In this document: piece by piece, positions 36,813 through 45,391 of the stretch
How the letters are laid out: every line of letters starts with the position of its first letter
Position numbering within the stretch: the first letter of the stretch is position 1
DNA from: Hornefia butyriciproducens
GTDB lineage: Bacteria > Bacillota > Clostridia > Peptostreptococcales > Anaerovoracaceae
DNA length: 64,000 nt
Assembly (NCBI RefSeq): GCF_009695915.1
Contig: NZ_VUMZ01000001.1
Coordinates: forward strand, 186,001-250,000
Direction of reading: 5' to 3'
Notes under the pieces: generated by a model
What the model saw: only the letters and a program-made list of their open reading frames with translations
Told to the model about the DNA's origin: nothing
Databases searched by the model: none
Made by a program: the position numbers and the translations under genes

Positions 36813-38210
36813 CTATATCGGCAGAAAAATCTGCGCCATCGCGAAGTAAATGCTGAGCGCCACTGCGTCAGACACTGAGGAAATCGCCGGATTGGCAATC
36901 AGCGCCGGGTCCAGGTGGATCTTCTTGACGATCAGAGGAATCATGCTCCCGATGATTTTGGCAAAAATGACAATAAACACCATCGACGTACAGACCGTCA
37001 GAGCGATGCCAGGATTGTGAATCCCGTCAATGAAATAGATCCTCAGATAGTTCAGTACACTGAGAATTACACCGATGATCACACCGACACGCATTTCCTT
37101 CCAGAGCACCCGGAGTGCATCATCCGTATCCACCTCGTCCGTGGCCAGGCCTCGGATAATCAGCGTCGCCGCCTGAGATCCCGTATTTCCCCCGGTTCCC
37201 ATGAGCATCGGCATGAACGCCACCAGCTCGATTACCTTGGACAGTGACGTCTCAAAGTTGGTCACGATACGTCCGGTAAAAATATACGCCACCATCAGAA
37301 TGATCAGCCAGGGCAATCGGTTCAGCGCGTGCTGCCACACCGGCGTATCCAGATACCCCCGGTCCGAATCATCGAAATCGATAACGCCGTTCATACGCTC
37401 GATATCCTCTGTCGCCTCATCCTCCATAACGTCCAGAATATCGTCAAATGTGATGATACCGACCAGCCGGTGTTCACTGTCTACCACCGGCAGAGCCAGA
37501 TATCCGTATTTCTTGAAGTCCTCGGAAACCTCTTCCTGATCGTCGTCCACATCCTCATAGACGTAGTCCGTGACCATGATATCCTTGATTTTCACGGCGT
37601 CATCCGTCACCACCAGCGTGGACAGCGACACGATGCCGATTAGTTTCCGCCCCGTATCCTTGACGTAGCAGGTATAAATGGTTTCCGCGTCGATTCCTTC
37701 TTTTTTAATATGCTCCAGCGCCTCCCGAACGGTCCAGTCCTTCATCAGCGAAATATATTCCGGCGTCATCAGACTTCCCGCGCTGTTCTCCGGATAGTTC
37801 AGGAACGTGTTGATCTGTTTTCTCTCGTTCTTCGGCGCTTTCTCCAGAATCTTGTCTACGATGTTGGCCGGCAGTTCCTCCAGAACGTCGATCTTGTCAT
37901 CGAAGTCCAGTTCCTGGATGATATAGGTGATTTCCTTATCTGTAATCTCGTTGATGATATCCACCTGGTCATTCGACGGCAGATAGGAAAATACCTCAAC
38001 TGAAATGTTCTTCGGAAGCAGCCGGAACAGAATCACCGCCATCTGGATTCCGCTGTCGTCGATGATCTCCTCCAGCAGTTCCGCGATATCCGCTTCATTA
38101 TATTTCAGAAGCTCGTCTCTGGCCCGGAAATACTGTTTGTCCACCAGCAGTTCCATGATTTTGTCGAGAGATTCCTCCAGCATGAGGTCCTTGTCTTCGT
38201 AATTATCCAT
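36813..38210 (-). CDS. mgtE: Magnesium transporter MgtE
   Basis: The 465-residue protein has the full MgtE layout: N domain (about 20-140, DDKIDVLEELPANIVDKIL), tandem CBS domains (about 140-265) and five membrane segments at the C-terminus with LMGTGGNTGSQAATLIIRGL, the magnesium-pore signature. The CBS region senses cytoplasmic magnesium and gates the channel. A leader of about 300 nt with several hairpins precedes it. Confidence 0.96.
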   Translation of the reverse strand: MDNYEDKDLMLEESLDKIMELLVDKQYFRARDELLKYNEADIAELLEEIIDDSGIQMAVILFRLLPKNISVEVFSYLPSNDQVDIINEITDKEITYIIQELDFDDKIDVLEELPANIVDKILEKAPKNERKQINTFLNYPENSAGSLMTPEYISLMKDWTVREALEHIKKEGIDAETIYTCYVKDTGRKLIGIVSLSTLVVTDDAVKIKDIMVTDYVYEDVDDDQEEVSEDFKKYGYLALPVVDSEHRLVGIITFDDILDVMEDEATEDIERMNGVIDFDDSDRGYLDTPVWQHALNRLPWLIILMVAYIFTGRIVTNFETSLSKVIELVAFMPMLMGTGGNTGSQAATLIIRGLATDEVDTDDALRVLWKEMRVGVIIGVILSVLNYLRIYFIDGIHNPGIALTVCTSMVFIVIFAKIIGSMIPLIVKKIHLDPALIANPAISSVSDAVALSIYFAMAQIFLPI

Positions 38211-38514
38211 TGGATTGTTCTCCCTTCTTCAGTATTCCCCTCTCACGGGGAACACGGGAGAGCATGCACTGCGGGCCGCGGGGCGTTTTTCGCGGTACAA
38301 AGCATGATTCAGTCGTATTCTGCCGTGAGGTCAGGATTTGTTTTGCTGCACAACGGCACGCTGCTTCGATTGCCGTCCGGAACGTTCTCCATGTCCTCAC
38401 TTCCTTTCTGAAATCAGTGTGTGCGGCACAAACCGCAGTCGCGTCTGTGCCTCGCGCTGCTGACTGACCTTTGTCAGCGCACATCAAGTTCAACGGGAAC
38501 CTAATGCTAATGCA
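38211..38514 (-). promoter_or_regulatory. Long structured mgtE leader
   Basis: The promoter at 38522-38550 places the mRNA start about 300 nt before the mgtE ATG. Hairpins include GCGCTG with CAGCGC (inner TGAC/GTCA) near 38455-38481, GGCACA with TGTGCC near 38424-38452, and TTCCCC-GTGAGA-GGGGAA at 38235-38252 just before the ribosome site. It does not match the M-box consensus as I remember it. A 27-codon frame lies inside. Magnesium control is an inference from the gene it precedes. Confidence 0.5.
38309..38392 (-). CDS. Possible 27-residue leader peptide of mgtE
   Basis: An ATG at 38392 follows AAAGGAAGTGAGG and opens a 27-codon frame (MENVPDGNRSSVPLC..., three prolines) ending at TGA. 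Its place inside the mgtE leader recalls proline-containing leader peptides that control Mg transporter genes in enteric bacteria. There is no conservation evidence. Confidence 0.3.
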   Translation of the reverse strand: MENVPDGNRSSVPLCSKTNPDLTAEYD

Positions 38515-38521
38515 TTAAATT

Positions 38522-38550
38522 ATTATACCGCAAAAGAAAATATGTGGCAA
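38522..38550 (-). promoter_or_regulatory. Sigma-A promoter of mgtE
   Basis: TTGCCA and TATAAT on the minus strand with exactly 17 bases between them. Confidence 0.8.
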
Positions 38551-38620
38551 CAAAATCAGCCTCCAAATCTGTGTTCTGTAAGAAAAACAAAAGAATCAGA
38601 GAATCTTGCCCCTTCTTCCA

Positions 38621-38648
38621 TTGACAAAAAAATCTAAAGTGTTATATT
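38621..38648 (+). promoter_or_regulatory. Sigma-A promoter of gdhA
   Basis: TTGACA and TATATT with a 16-base spacer, about 65 bases before the gdhA ATG. Confidence 0.85.
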
Positions 38649-38714
38649 TTAGTTGTCAATTAATGTATACGCATTTTGAAACTATATTTATTAAAGAGAA
38701 AAGAGGAGATCAAA

Positions 38715-40058
38715 ATGGGAAATTTAGTTCAGCAGTACATTGATATTGCGAAGGAAAAGAATCCTGGCGAGCCGGAATTCCTTCAGACCGTAGAGGAAGT
38801 TCTCACTTCTATCGAACCGGTTCTGGAAGCGCATCCTGAGTACATTGAAGCTGGTCTGGTAGAACGTCTGATCGAGCCTGAAAGAGGCGTGCAGTTCAGA
38901 GTTCCCTGGGTTGACGACAACGGCAAAGTTCATGTCAACAGAGGTTACAGATTCGAGTTCAGCAGCGCTCTCGGCCCCTATAAAGGCGGTTTGAGATTCG
39001 CTCCGAACGTCTATCCCGGAATCCTGAAGTTCCTCGGTTTTGAACAGATCTTCAAGAACAGTCTGACCGGTCTTCCGATCGGCGGCGGCAAGGGTGGCGC
39101 TGATTTTGATCCAAACGGTAAATCAGACGCGGAAGTCATGAGATTCTGCCAGTCCTTTGTTACAGAGCTGTTCCGCCACATCGGACCGAACACCGACGTA
39201 CCTGCCGGCGACCTGGGCGTAGGCGGAAGAGAAATCGGCTACATGTTCGGACAGTATAAGAGACTGACCAACGTCTATGACGGAACCTGGACCGGCAAGG
39301 GCACGGAGAACGGCGGACTGGCCGGAAGAACCGAGGCGACCGGATACGGTATCGTCTTCTTCGCGAGAGAGATGCTGAAACACTGCGGTGAGTCCCTGGA
39401 GGGCAAGACCGTCGTCGTATCCGGATTCGGCAACGTTTCCTGGGGAACAGTCCAGAAGCTGAATCAGCTGGGCGCGAAAGTCATCACGATTTCCGGACCG
39501 GACGGCTACATCCTGGACGAAGACGGAATCACCGGAGAAAAGGAAGACTTCCTGCTGGAGCTGAGAGCCTCCGGAAAGAACATCTGTGCTCCCTACGCAG
39601 ACAAATTCCCGGGTTCCAAGTTCGTCGCGGGCAAGAAACCGTGGGAGGTCAAGGCTGATCTGTACATTCCGTGCGCAACCCAGAACGAGGTTCACATGGA
39701 AGACGCGAAAAACATCGTAGCAAGCGGCGCGAAGTTCTACTGCGAAGGCTCCAACATGCCGACAACCAACGAAGCGATCGCTTACATGCAGGAGAACGGA
39801 ATCATCGTCGGACCTGCCAAAGCGGCTAACGCAGGCGGCGTAGCATGCTCCTGCCTGGAGATGGCGCAGAACGCAGAGCATCTGATCTGGTCCAAGGAGG
39901 ACGTCTACAACCAGCTGGAGGGCATCATGGTGAACATTCACAAAGAGTCCGCTGAAGCCAGCGAAAGATACAACCTGGGCTACGACCTGGTCAAGGGCGC
40001 GAACATTGCCGGATTTGAAAGAGTCGCGAAGGCAATGATGCTGCAGGGTATTGTATAA
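38715..40058 (+). CDS. gdhA: NADP-type glutamate dehydrogenase
   Basis: The 447-residue protein begins MGNLVQQYIDIAKEKNPGEP; GAGGAG lies six bases before this ATG, so the longer frame from 38676 is rejected. The catalytic lysine region is LPIGGGKGGADFDPNGKSD and the nucleotide fold VVVSGFGNVSWG. Length and sequence match the hexameric, 450-residue class usually specific for NADP. It links ammonia and 2-oxoglutarate with glutamate. Codon use is visibly strong (AGA, GGC, AAG, CTG), typical of high expression. It is single, with its own promoter and terminator. Confidence 0.97.
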   Translation: MGNLVQQYIDIAKEKNPGEPEFLQTVEEVLTSIEPVLEAHPEYIEAGLVERLIEPERGVQFRVPWVDDNGKVHVNRGYRFEFSSALGPYKGGLRFAPNVYPGILKFLGFEQIFKNSLTGLPIGGGKGGADFDPNGKSDAEVMRFCQSFVTELFRHIGPNTDVPAGDLGVGGREIGYMFGQYKRLTNVYDGTWTGKGTENGGLAGRTEATGYGIVFFAREMLKHCGESLEGKTVVVSGFGNVSWGTVQKLNQLGAKVITISGPDGYILDEDGITGEKEDFLLELRASGKNICAPYADKFPGSKFVAGKKPWEVKADLYIPCATQNEVHMEDAKNIVASGAKFYCEGSNMPTTNEAIAYMQENGIIVGPAKAANAGGVACSCLEMAQNAEHLIWSKEDVYNQLEGIMVNIHKESAEASERYNLGYDLVKGANIAGFERVAKAMMLQGIV

Positions 40059-40080
40059 ATCTATTCTACAGAATCAACAG

Positions 40081-40112
40081 AGGGCTGTTGCAGATTTGCA
40101 GCAGCCCTTTTT
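40081..40112 (+). terminator. Terminator of gdhA
   Basis: AGGGCTGTTGC pairs with GCAGCAGCCCT and is followed by TTTTTC. Confidence 0.9.
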
Positions 40113-40187
40113 CGTATATCGTGTCGGTTTCAGTATCGGGTTTTTCAGATTTTTTCGGTTCTTTTTCGCACGCTGCATCGTTCTTTG

Positions 40188-40217
40188 TTGACCCTCATAA
40201 ATTTCCTATGGTATAAT
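40188..40217 (+). promoter_or_regulatory. Sigma-A promoter of yfcC-pepD
   Basis: TTGACC and TATAAT with an 18-base spacer. The predicted mRNA start falls at or just inside the cloverleaf element at 40220. Confidence 0.7.
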
Positions 40218-40219
40218 TA

Positions 40220-40320
40220 GTGTCTGCTCATTAAGTCCCCGTCGGACTTAATGGGCGCTGACGGCATTTTTCAGCAGCGCCGCGGCGCACCATCCAATGG
40301 AAGGGTGCGCCGACAGACAC
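40220..40320 (+). repeat. Cloverleaf inverted-repeat element, copy 1
   Basis: GTGTCTG and CAGACAC close a 101-bp unit that contains three successive perfect or near-perfect hairpins: CATTAAGTCC/GGACTTAATG, GGCGCTG/CAGCGCC and GGCGCACC/GGTGCGCC. A second copy, in the opposite orientation, lies at 60518-60629. It would form the 5' end of the yfcC mRNA. It could be a miniature mobile element, an RNA regulator, or both. Confidence 0.75.
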
Positions 40321-40379
40321 ATTCGATGGCCGAACACCCAACAAGTATTTGTGCATACGACATACCATGGAGGAAAAGA

Positions 40380-41816
40380 ATGGAAAAAGAAAAAACACTC
40401 GAACGTGAAGAAATGCTCAGCCCGCCGGATGTGGGAAAACAGAAGAAATCGATCGATCCGATGGTAATTCTGGCGATTATTATCGTCATCGCGGCGATCG
40501 CCACCTGGCTGATTCCGGCCGGTTCCTTTGACCGCATCGCGGTAAAAGGGGCAGATTACGACAAAATCGATATGGACTCATTCCGGTTTGTAGCACAGAA
40601 ACCGCTGGGCTTGTTCGATCTGTTCATGTCCTTTACAAAGGGACTGCAGGGAGCCGGCGACATCATCTTCTTTCTGCTGATTATGGGAGGTGTTTTCCAG
40701 GTCGTGGAGTACACCGGCGCGCTGCACGCAGGGCTCTCTAACCTTGTCATCAAGCTGAAGGGAAAAGAAATGCTGCTTGTTCCGGTCAGCATTTTCCTGT
40801 TCTCTCTGATTTCCGCAACGGCAGCCTGCTGCGAGGAATATCTCGCATTTCTGCCGCTGATGTATATCATCTGCGTCGCAGTGGGCTTTGACTCCATCAC
40901 CGCAGTCGCCCTTCTCTTTGTTTCCTCTGCCGTCGGCTATGCAGGAGGCATGATGAACGCGTTCACCGTGGGCGTCGCGCAGAATATTGCTGGGTTGGGA
41001 ATGTTTTCCGGAATGTGGTATCGCTGGATTGTCTGGGCGGTCCTCGCGGCCTTGACCAGCATCATGGTCATGCGTCACGCGCGTATGGTCAAAAATCATC
41101 CTGAACGCAACGAAATGCTGGAGATTGACAGGAAATACGCAGAGCAGCTTGATCTCGGAGAGGTGCAGCCCATGACCAGACGGGAAGTGCTGATTCTTGC
41201 CGTGTTCGCAGGAGCCTTTGTAGCCGTCGCCTTCTGCATCATCAAACTCCACTTCTATATCGATGAAATGTCTGCTATCTTCCTGATCGTCATGGTTCTT
41301 GTGGCGGTCATCGGGAAAATCCGGCCGAGCACGGTTGCCGAGCAGTTCGTCAAAGGCTGCTCCAATCTCCTCTGGGCGGCTCTGATCATCGGAATGTGCA
41401 AGGCTGTCACTAATATCCTGACTGATGCCGGGATCATGGACACCATGGTATGGGCCATGGGCAATCTGCTGCAGGATCTTCCCCACAGTGTTACTGCCAG
41501 CGGAATGTTCGTCCTGCAGGATCTGCTGAATATCATGATTCCGTCCGGTTCCGGTCAGGCCGCGGTCACAATGCCGTTTATGGCTCCTCTGTCAGACGTG
41601 CTGGGGCTGAACAGGCAGGTGGCTGTCCTGGCGTTCCAGATGGGCGACGCCTTTACGAATGTAGTTACCCCGACCAGCGGAGAGCTGATGGCTGCATTGG
41701 CGATCTGCCACGTCCCGTACAAAAAGTGGTTCCGCTTTCTGGCACCGATCTGGGCGGTATGGGCTGTTGCGGCCTGTGCCTTCCTGATCATCGCAGTACA
41801 GATCGGATACCACTGA
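40380..41816 (+). CDS. YfcC family anaerobic C4-dicarboxylate-type carrier
   Basis: About 478 residues start at the ATG at 40380, six bases after GGAGG; the longer frame to 40251 includes the repeat and is rejected. It has around twelve membrane segments, beginning SIDPMVILAIIIVIAAIATW and the conserved WLIPAGSF block. The family is related to DcuC/AbgT-type carriers and is often found with peptidases and amino-acid pathways. Here pepD follows 104 bp downstream, suggesting uptake of peptides or aminoacyl compounds or of ornithine-like products; this is inference. Confidence 0.92.
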   Translation: MEKEKTLEREEMLSPPDVGKQKKSIDPMVILAIIIVIAAIATWLIPAGSFDRIAVKGADYDKIDMDSFRFVAQKPLGLFDLFMSFTKGLQGAGDIIFFLLIMGGVFQVVEYTGALHAGLSNLVIKLKGKEMLLVPVSIFLFSLISATAACCEEYLAFLPLMYIICVAVGFDSITAVALLFVSSAVGYAGGMMNAFTVGVAQNIAGLGMFSGMWYRWIVWAVLAALTSIMVMRHARMVKNHPERNEMLEIDRKYAEQLDLGEVQPMTRREVLILAVFAGAFVAVAFCIIKLHFYIDEMSAIFLIVMVLVAVIGKIRPSTVAEQFVKGCSNLLWAALIIGMCKAVTNILTDAGIMDTMVWAMGNLLQDLPHSVTASGMFVLQDLLNIMIPSGSGQAAVTMPFMAPLSDVLGLNRQVAVLAFQMGDAFTNVVTPTSGELMAALAICHVPYKKWFRFLAPIWAVWAVAACAFLIIAVQIGYH

Positions 41817-41920
41817 TCACAGACTCAACAAAAAACCGGTTGAAACGTGACCGGGATATCAAACTGACATAAAAAAACGAGAAAACATCGGACTATCTGA
41901 AAATTACACGGAGAGAACAG

Positions 41921-43369
41921 ATGAAACGATTATTTGAGTACAATGAAGAGCAGCTTCCCCTGGCGATTTTTGAAGATATCGCTCAGATTCCCAGGCCCTC
42001 CGGCGGGGAGGAACGGATCGCCGCATATCTGGCGGAGCGCGGAAGAAAACAGGGATTTGAAGCGGAAATGGATCCGGTCAGCAGAAACGTTATCGTCAGG
42101 GTCCCTGCAACGGAAGGTTATGAAGACTCGGAGCCTGTGATCCTTCAGGCACATACTGACATGGTCTGTGAAAAAACGCCGGACAGTGATCATGACTTCT
42201 GCTCAGATCCCATCCGACTCATTCTGGAGGGAGATTCCCTCCGTGCTGATCGGACGACACTCGGTGCGGACGACGGCATAGGCGTCGCTCTTGCCTTCGC
42301 GGCGGCAGAGTCTGAAGCCGCTCAGCACCCGCCTCTGGAGCTTCTTCTGACATCAGAAGAAGAAACAACCTTTCTCGGCGCCGGATCAGTAAACGCGGAT
42401 TCATTGAAGGGACGCAGAATGATCAATCTGGACAACGCCTCTGAAAATCAGATTATTCTCGGAAGCATGGGCGGCACTGCAGTCGGACTGCACCTTCCGG
42501 TGCAGAAAACAAAAGCTGTTCCCGAGGACGGCATGGCCTTTGAGATCGTAATCTCAGGCATGCACGGAGGACATTCCGGTGAAGATGTTCACCGGGGATA
42601 TGGAAGTGCCAATCAGCTGCTGATACGGCTTCTCCGAAAACTGGAGCGTCAGCATCAGATATCACTTGCGGAGATTCAGGGAGGCTCCTTCCGGCTGGCG
42701 CTTCCGAGAGACAGCCGGGCTGTCATTCTGACCAGAGACGACGTGGCGGAAACCGTAAACAACATGAAAGCCGATTTCCTTCAGGAATATCAGAAGACGT
42801 GTCCGGATCTTTCTATTCAGCTGAATGCCGCCGGTGCGCGGGGACAGAAATACACATCGGAAGACTTCCACAGGATCCTGGCGCTGCTGAGCGTTCATCC
42901 GGACGGAATCATGCAGATGAACGGGGTCTTCCCCGGAATGGTGGAAAGCTGCCTGAATCTTGGATACATCGAGGAACGGGACCGCGAGCTCTATCTGGAA
43001 ACAGAGGTTCGGGGCGACTACCCCTCCACCATTGATGACATCGTGGAGAAAATCGCCTGCCTTGCGGAGCTTACCGGAGCCTCCTGGGAAACCTTTGACT
43101 CCTATTCTCCCTGGAGCTACGATCCGGAATCTGCGCTTCGGGAAAAAGCCGTCGCGGTCTATCGCGAGCTTTTCGGCCGGGATATGACCCGCGTCATGAT
43201 GCAGGGCGGTCTGGAATGCGGAATCCTGAAGGAAACGATTCCCGATCTGGATGTGATTTCCTTCGGACCGGACTGTCGTGACTTTCATTCTCCGGGGGAA
43301 TACCTGAGCGTTTCTTCCGCAAAGAGGACCTGGGTGTATCTGAAGGAACTTCTTACAGCGCTGAAATAG
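41921..43369 (+). CDS. pepD: Aminoacyl-histidine dipeptidase (PepD, M20)
   Basis: The 482-residue zinc peptidase shows M20 motifs VILQAHTDMVCEK, TLGADDGIGVALAFA, LLTSEEETTFLGA and the dimerisation-domain block ISGMHGGHSGEDVHRGYGSAN. PepD cleaves dipeptides such as Xaa-His. It probably forms one unit with yfcC, taking in and splitting peptides for fermentation. GGAGA lies six bases before the ATG. Confidence 0.93.
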   Translation: MKRLFEYNEEQLPLAIFEDIAQIPRPSGGEERIAAYLAERGRKQGFEAEMDPVSRNVIVRVPATEGYEDSEPVILQAHTDMVCEKTPDSDHDFCSDPIRLILEGDSLRADRTTLGADDGIGVALAFAAAESEAAQHPPLELLLTSEEETTFLGAGSVNADSLKGRRMINLDNASENQIILGSMGGTAVGLHLPVQKTKAVPEDGMAFEIVISGMHGGHSGEDVHRGYGSANQLLIRLLRKLERQHQISLAEIQGGSFRLALPRDSRAVILTRDDVAETVNNMKADFLQEYQKTCPDLSIQLNAAGARGQKYTSEDFHRILALLSVHPDGIMQMNGVFPGMVESCLNLGYIEERDRELYLETEVRGDYPSTIDDIVEKIACLAELTGASWETFDSYSPWSYDPESALREKAVAVYRELFGRDMTRVMMQGGLECGILKETIPDLDVISFGPDCRDFHSPGEYLSVSSAKRTWVYLKELLTALK

Positions 43370-43491
43370 CAGCCGCTCCTACTCTTACGTTCCATATTGC
43401 GGCAACACAGGCATTGCAAATATCGTCCCTAAATCGACAACAGCGCATACAGCGCGCAGGCTGCTCATGTACAGTGCAGGCAACTCACAGC

Positions 43492-43539
43492 AAGGGAGAC
43501 TGCGGAAAGCGATTACCCGCTTCCCGCAGCCTCCCTTTT
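43492..43539. terminator. Bidirectional terminator between pepD and aldehyde dehydrogenase
   Basis: AAGGGAG with CTCCCTT and CTGCGG with CCGCAG form a long interrupted stem, with A and T runs at the ends. Confidence 0.8.
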
Positions 43540-43576
43540 CGATAGATTAATTTACAGAGACTATACAGCCTGTGTA

Positions 43577-45064
43577 TTACGGTTCCGGATAGAATCCTGA
43601 CGGAGCCTCGGACAGATTGATCATGATGTTCTTCATCTGCGTGTAGTGCTCCAGGATCACCTTATGCGTCTCACGGCCGATTCCGGACTCCTTGTAGCCT
43701 CCGAACGGAGCGCCCTCCGGAATCGAATTGTAGGTATTCACCCACATACGTCCGGTCTCGATTCCTCTCGAAACACGAATCGCCCGATTGATGTCTCTTG
43801 TCCAGACAGCGCCGCCTAGTCCATAAGAACTGTCATTCGCCATCTTGATGACATCTTCTTCATCCTTGAATTTGATGACCACTGCAACCGGCCCGAAGAT
43901 TTCTTCCTGTGCAACTCTCATATTGTTTGTCACATTCGTCAGCAACGTCGGTTTCATGAAGCAGCCCTTCGCCAGCGCACCGTCTGTGGCTCTTTCTCCG
44001 CCGCACGCCACGGTCGCTCCCTCGGAAACTCCGATATCAATGTAATTCAGAATCTTGCCCAGCTGGATCTCATTGATCTGCGATCCCATCTGCGTTTCAG
44101 GATCCAGAGGATCACCGACCTTGACAGCGTTGAATCTCTTCACTGCCTCTGCAACGAATTTGTCATAGATGCCTTCCTGCACAAAGACTCTGGATCCTGC
44201 GCAGCAGACCTGCCCCTGATTGAACAGAATGCCCAACTGGAGACCGTCCATCGCCATATCCCACTTGCAGTCCTCGAAGAAGATGTTCGCTGATTTTCCG
44301 CCAAGCTCCAGCGTGCTCGGAATCAGCCGATCCGCAGCGGCCTGCGCCACATTTCTGCCCACTTCGGTGGAACCTGTAAATGCCAGCTTGCGGAATCCCG
44401 GGTGCTCAAGCATATACTGTCCGGATTTTCCGCCCTTGCCAGTAATCACATTGAATACGCCTTTAGGAATCACATCCTGCGTCAGCCTCGCCAGCTCAAG
44501 TACGCTCAGCGGCGTGGAGCTCGACGTTTTGAATACGGTGCAGCAGCCGCTCGCCAGCACCGGAGCCAGTTTCCACGCTGCCATCAGGAACGGGAAGTTC
44601 CACGGGACGATCTGTCCGACCACGCCGATCGGTTCTCTGAGAATCAGACTCAGTGTATCTTCGCCCAGCATCGTCGCACTGCCCTCTTCTGCCATGATGC
44701 AGCCCGCGAAATATCTGAAATGATCCGCAGACATCGGAATATCAATGGCCAGACATTCTCTGATCGGTTTACCATTGTCCATGGACTCTACAGTAGCAAG
44801 AAATTCTTTGTTTTCATCAATAATATCAGCGACCTTGTTCAGGATCGTCGCTCTTTCATTCACAGTCGTCTTCTTCCAGCTGTCAAACGCCTTCCACGCC
44901 TCCTTCACAGCGAGATCCACATCCTCCCTAGTCGCCTCCGCGCAGCTCGCCAGAACCTCACCGGTCGCCGGATTCGTTGTCTTGAAGGTTGCACCGTCCG
45001 AAGCCTTTCTCCATTCTCCGCCGATAAAAAGCTCGTACTCATCCTGTAATTTAACCTTATCCAT
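43577..45064 (-). CDS. Aldehyde dehydrogenase family protein
   Basis: The 495-residue protein matches the NAD(P)-dependent aldehyde dehydrogenase superfamily. IVPWNFPFLMAAWKLAPVLA, FTGSTEVGRNVA, the general base in LELGGKS and the nucleophile in NQGQVCCAGSR are all present. Its sequence is closest in style to betaine-aldehyde or broad-range class 1/2 enzymes, so the substrate is uncertain. It is transcribed alone from a sigma-A promoter with upstream operator-like repeats, so control by redox or substrate is likely. Confidence 0.94.
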   Translation of the reverse strand: MDKVKLQDEYELFIGGEWRKASDGATFKTTNPATGEVLASCAEATREDVDLAVKEAWKAFDSWKKTTVNERATILNKVADIIDENKEFLATVESMDNGKPIRECLAIDIPMSADHFRYFAGCIMAEEGSATMLGEDTLSLILREPIGVVGQIVPWNFPFLMAAWKLAPVLASGCCTVFKTSSSTPLSVLELARLTQDVIPKGVFNVITGKGGKSGQYMLEHPGFRKLAFTGSTEVGRNVAQAAADRLIPSTLELGGKSANIFFEDCKWDMAMDGLQLGILFNQGQVCCAGSRVFVQEGIYDKFVAEAVKRFNAVKVGDPLDPETQMGSQINEIQLGKILNYIDIGVSEGATVACGGERATDGALAKGCFMKPTLLTNVTNNMRVAQEEIFGPVAVVIKFKDEEDVIKMANDSSYGLGGAVWTRDINRAIRVSRGIETGRMWVNTYNSIPEGAPFGGYKESGIGRETHKVILEHYTQMKNIMINLSEAPSGFYPEP

Positions 45065-45107
45065 AGTTTACCTCCTTAGACCCTTCGGTCTTCTTCCTTT
45101 TGTACAA

Positions 45108-45136
45108 ATTATAGTACAAGAATTTTCAGAGTACAA
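45108..45136 (-). promoter_or_regulatory. Sigma-A promoter of aldehyde dehydrogenase
   Basis: TTGTAC and TATAAT on the minus strand with 17 bases between. GTACAA occurs three times here (45102, 45114 and 45131). Confidence 0.75.
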
Positions 45137-45150
45137 GCATAGTTTAGATT

Positions 45151-45282
45151 TTAACAAAATTTTCTGTTAATTAGATAATTTTCTGACAATGCTTTGCCAA
45201 ACTTTCAACAACTGTTTTTTTCAATTCTCAGTTCATGTTATTTTGTTCACAAAATAAAACACAGTGCAGGAATTTTGTTCAC
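45151..45282. promoter_or_regulatory. Operator-like repeats upstream of aldehyde dehydrogenase
   Basis: TTAACA and TGTTAA form an inverted repeat with an 8-base gap at 45151-45170. TTTTGTTCAC occurs at 45241 and 45273, 32 bases apart, about three helical turns; the first is part of TTTTGT-TC-ACAAAA. The sites are weakly like Rex boxes. The regulator is unknown. Confidence 0.4.
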
Positions 45283-45315
45283 CTGCTGACAAAATCTCCT
45301 CCCTCACGCATCGCA

Positions 45316-45352
45316 AAGGGACGCCTGCGTCCCGGACCGGATGCGGCGTCCC
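45316..45352 (-). terminator. Terminator of the GntR-ABC operon
   Basis: GGGACGCC and GGCGTCCC arms are followed by TTTGC on the minus strand, 40 bases after the permease stop. Confidence 0.7.
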
Positions 45353-45391
45353 TGATCATTCCGAAGTATTTTGTTATTGTAAATCCATCTG

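Noticed and set aside
38203-38493. 96-codon minus-strand frame in the mgtE leader
   Set aside because: It overlaps the mgtE start and promoter-proximal hairpins, lacks a good ribosome site, and contains the more plausible small leader frame in another register.
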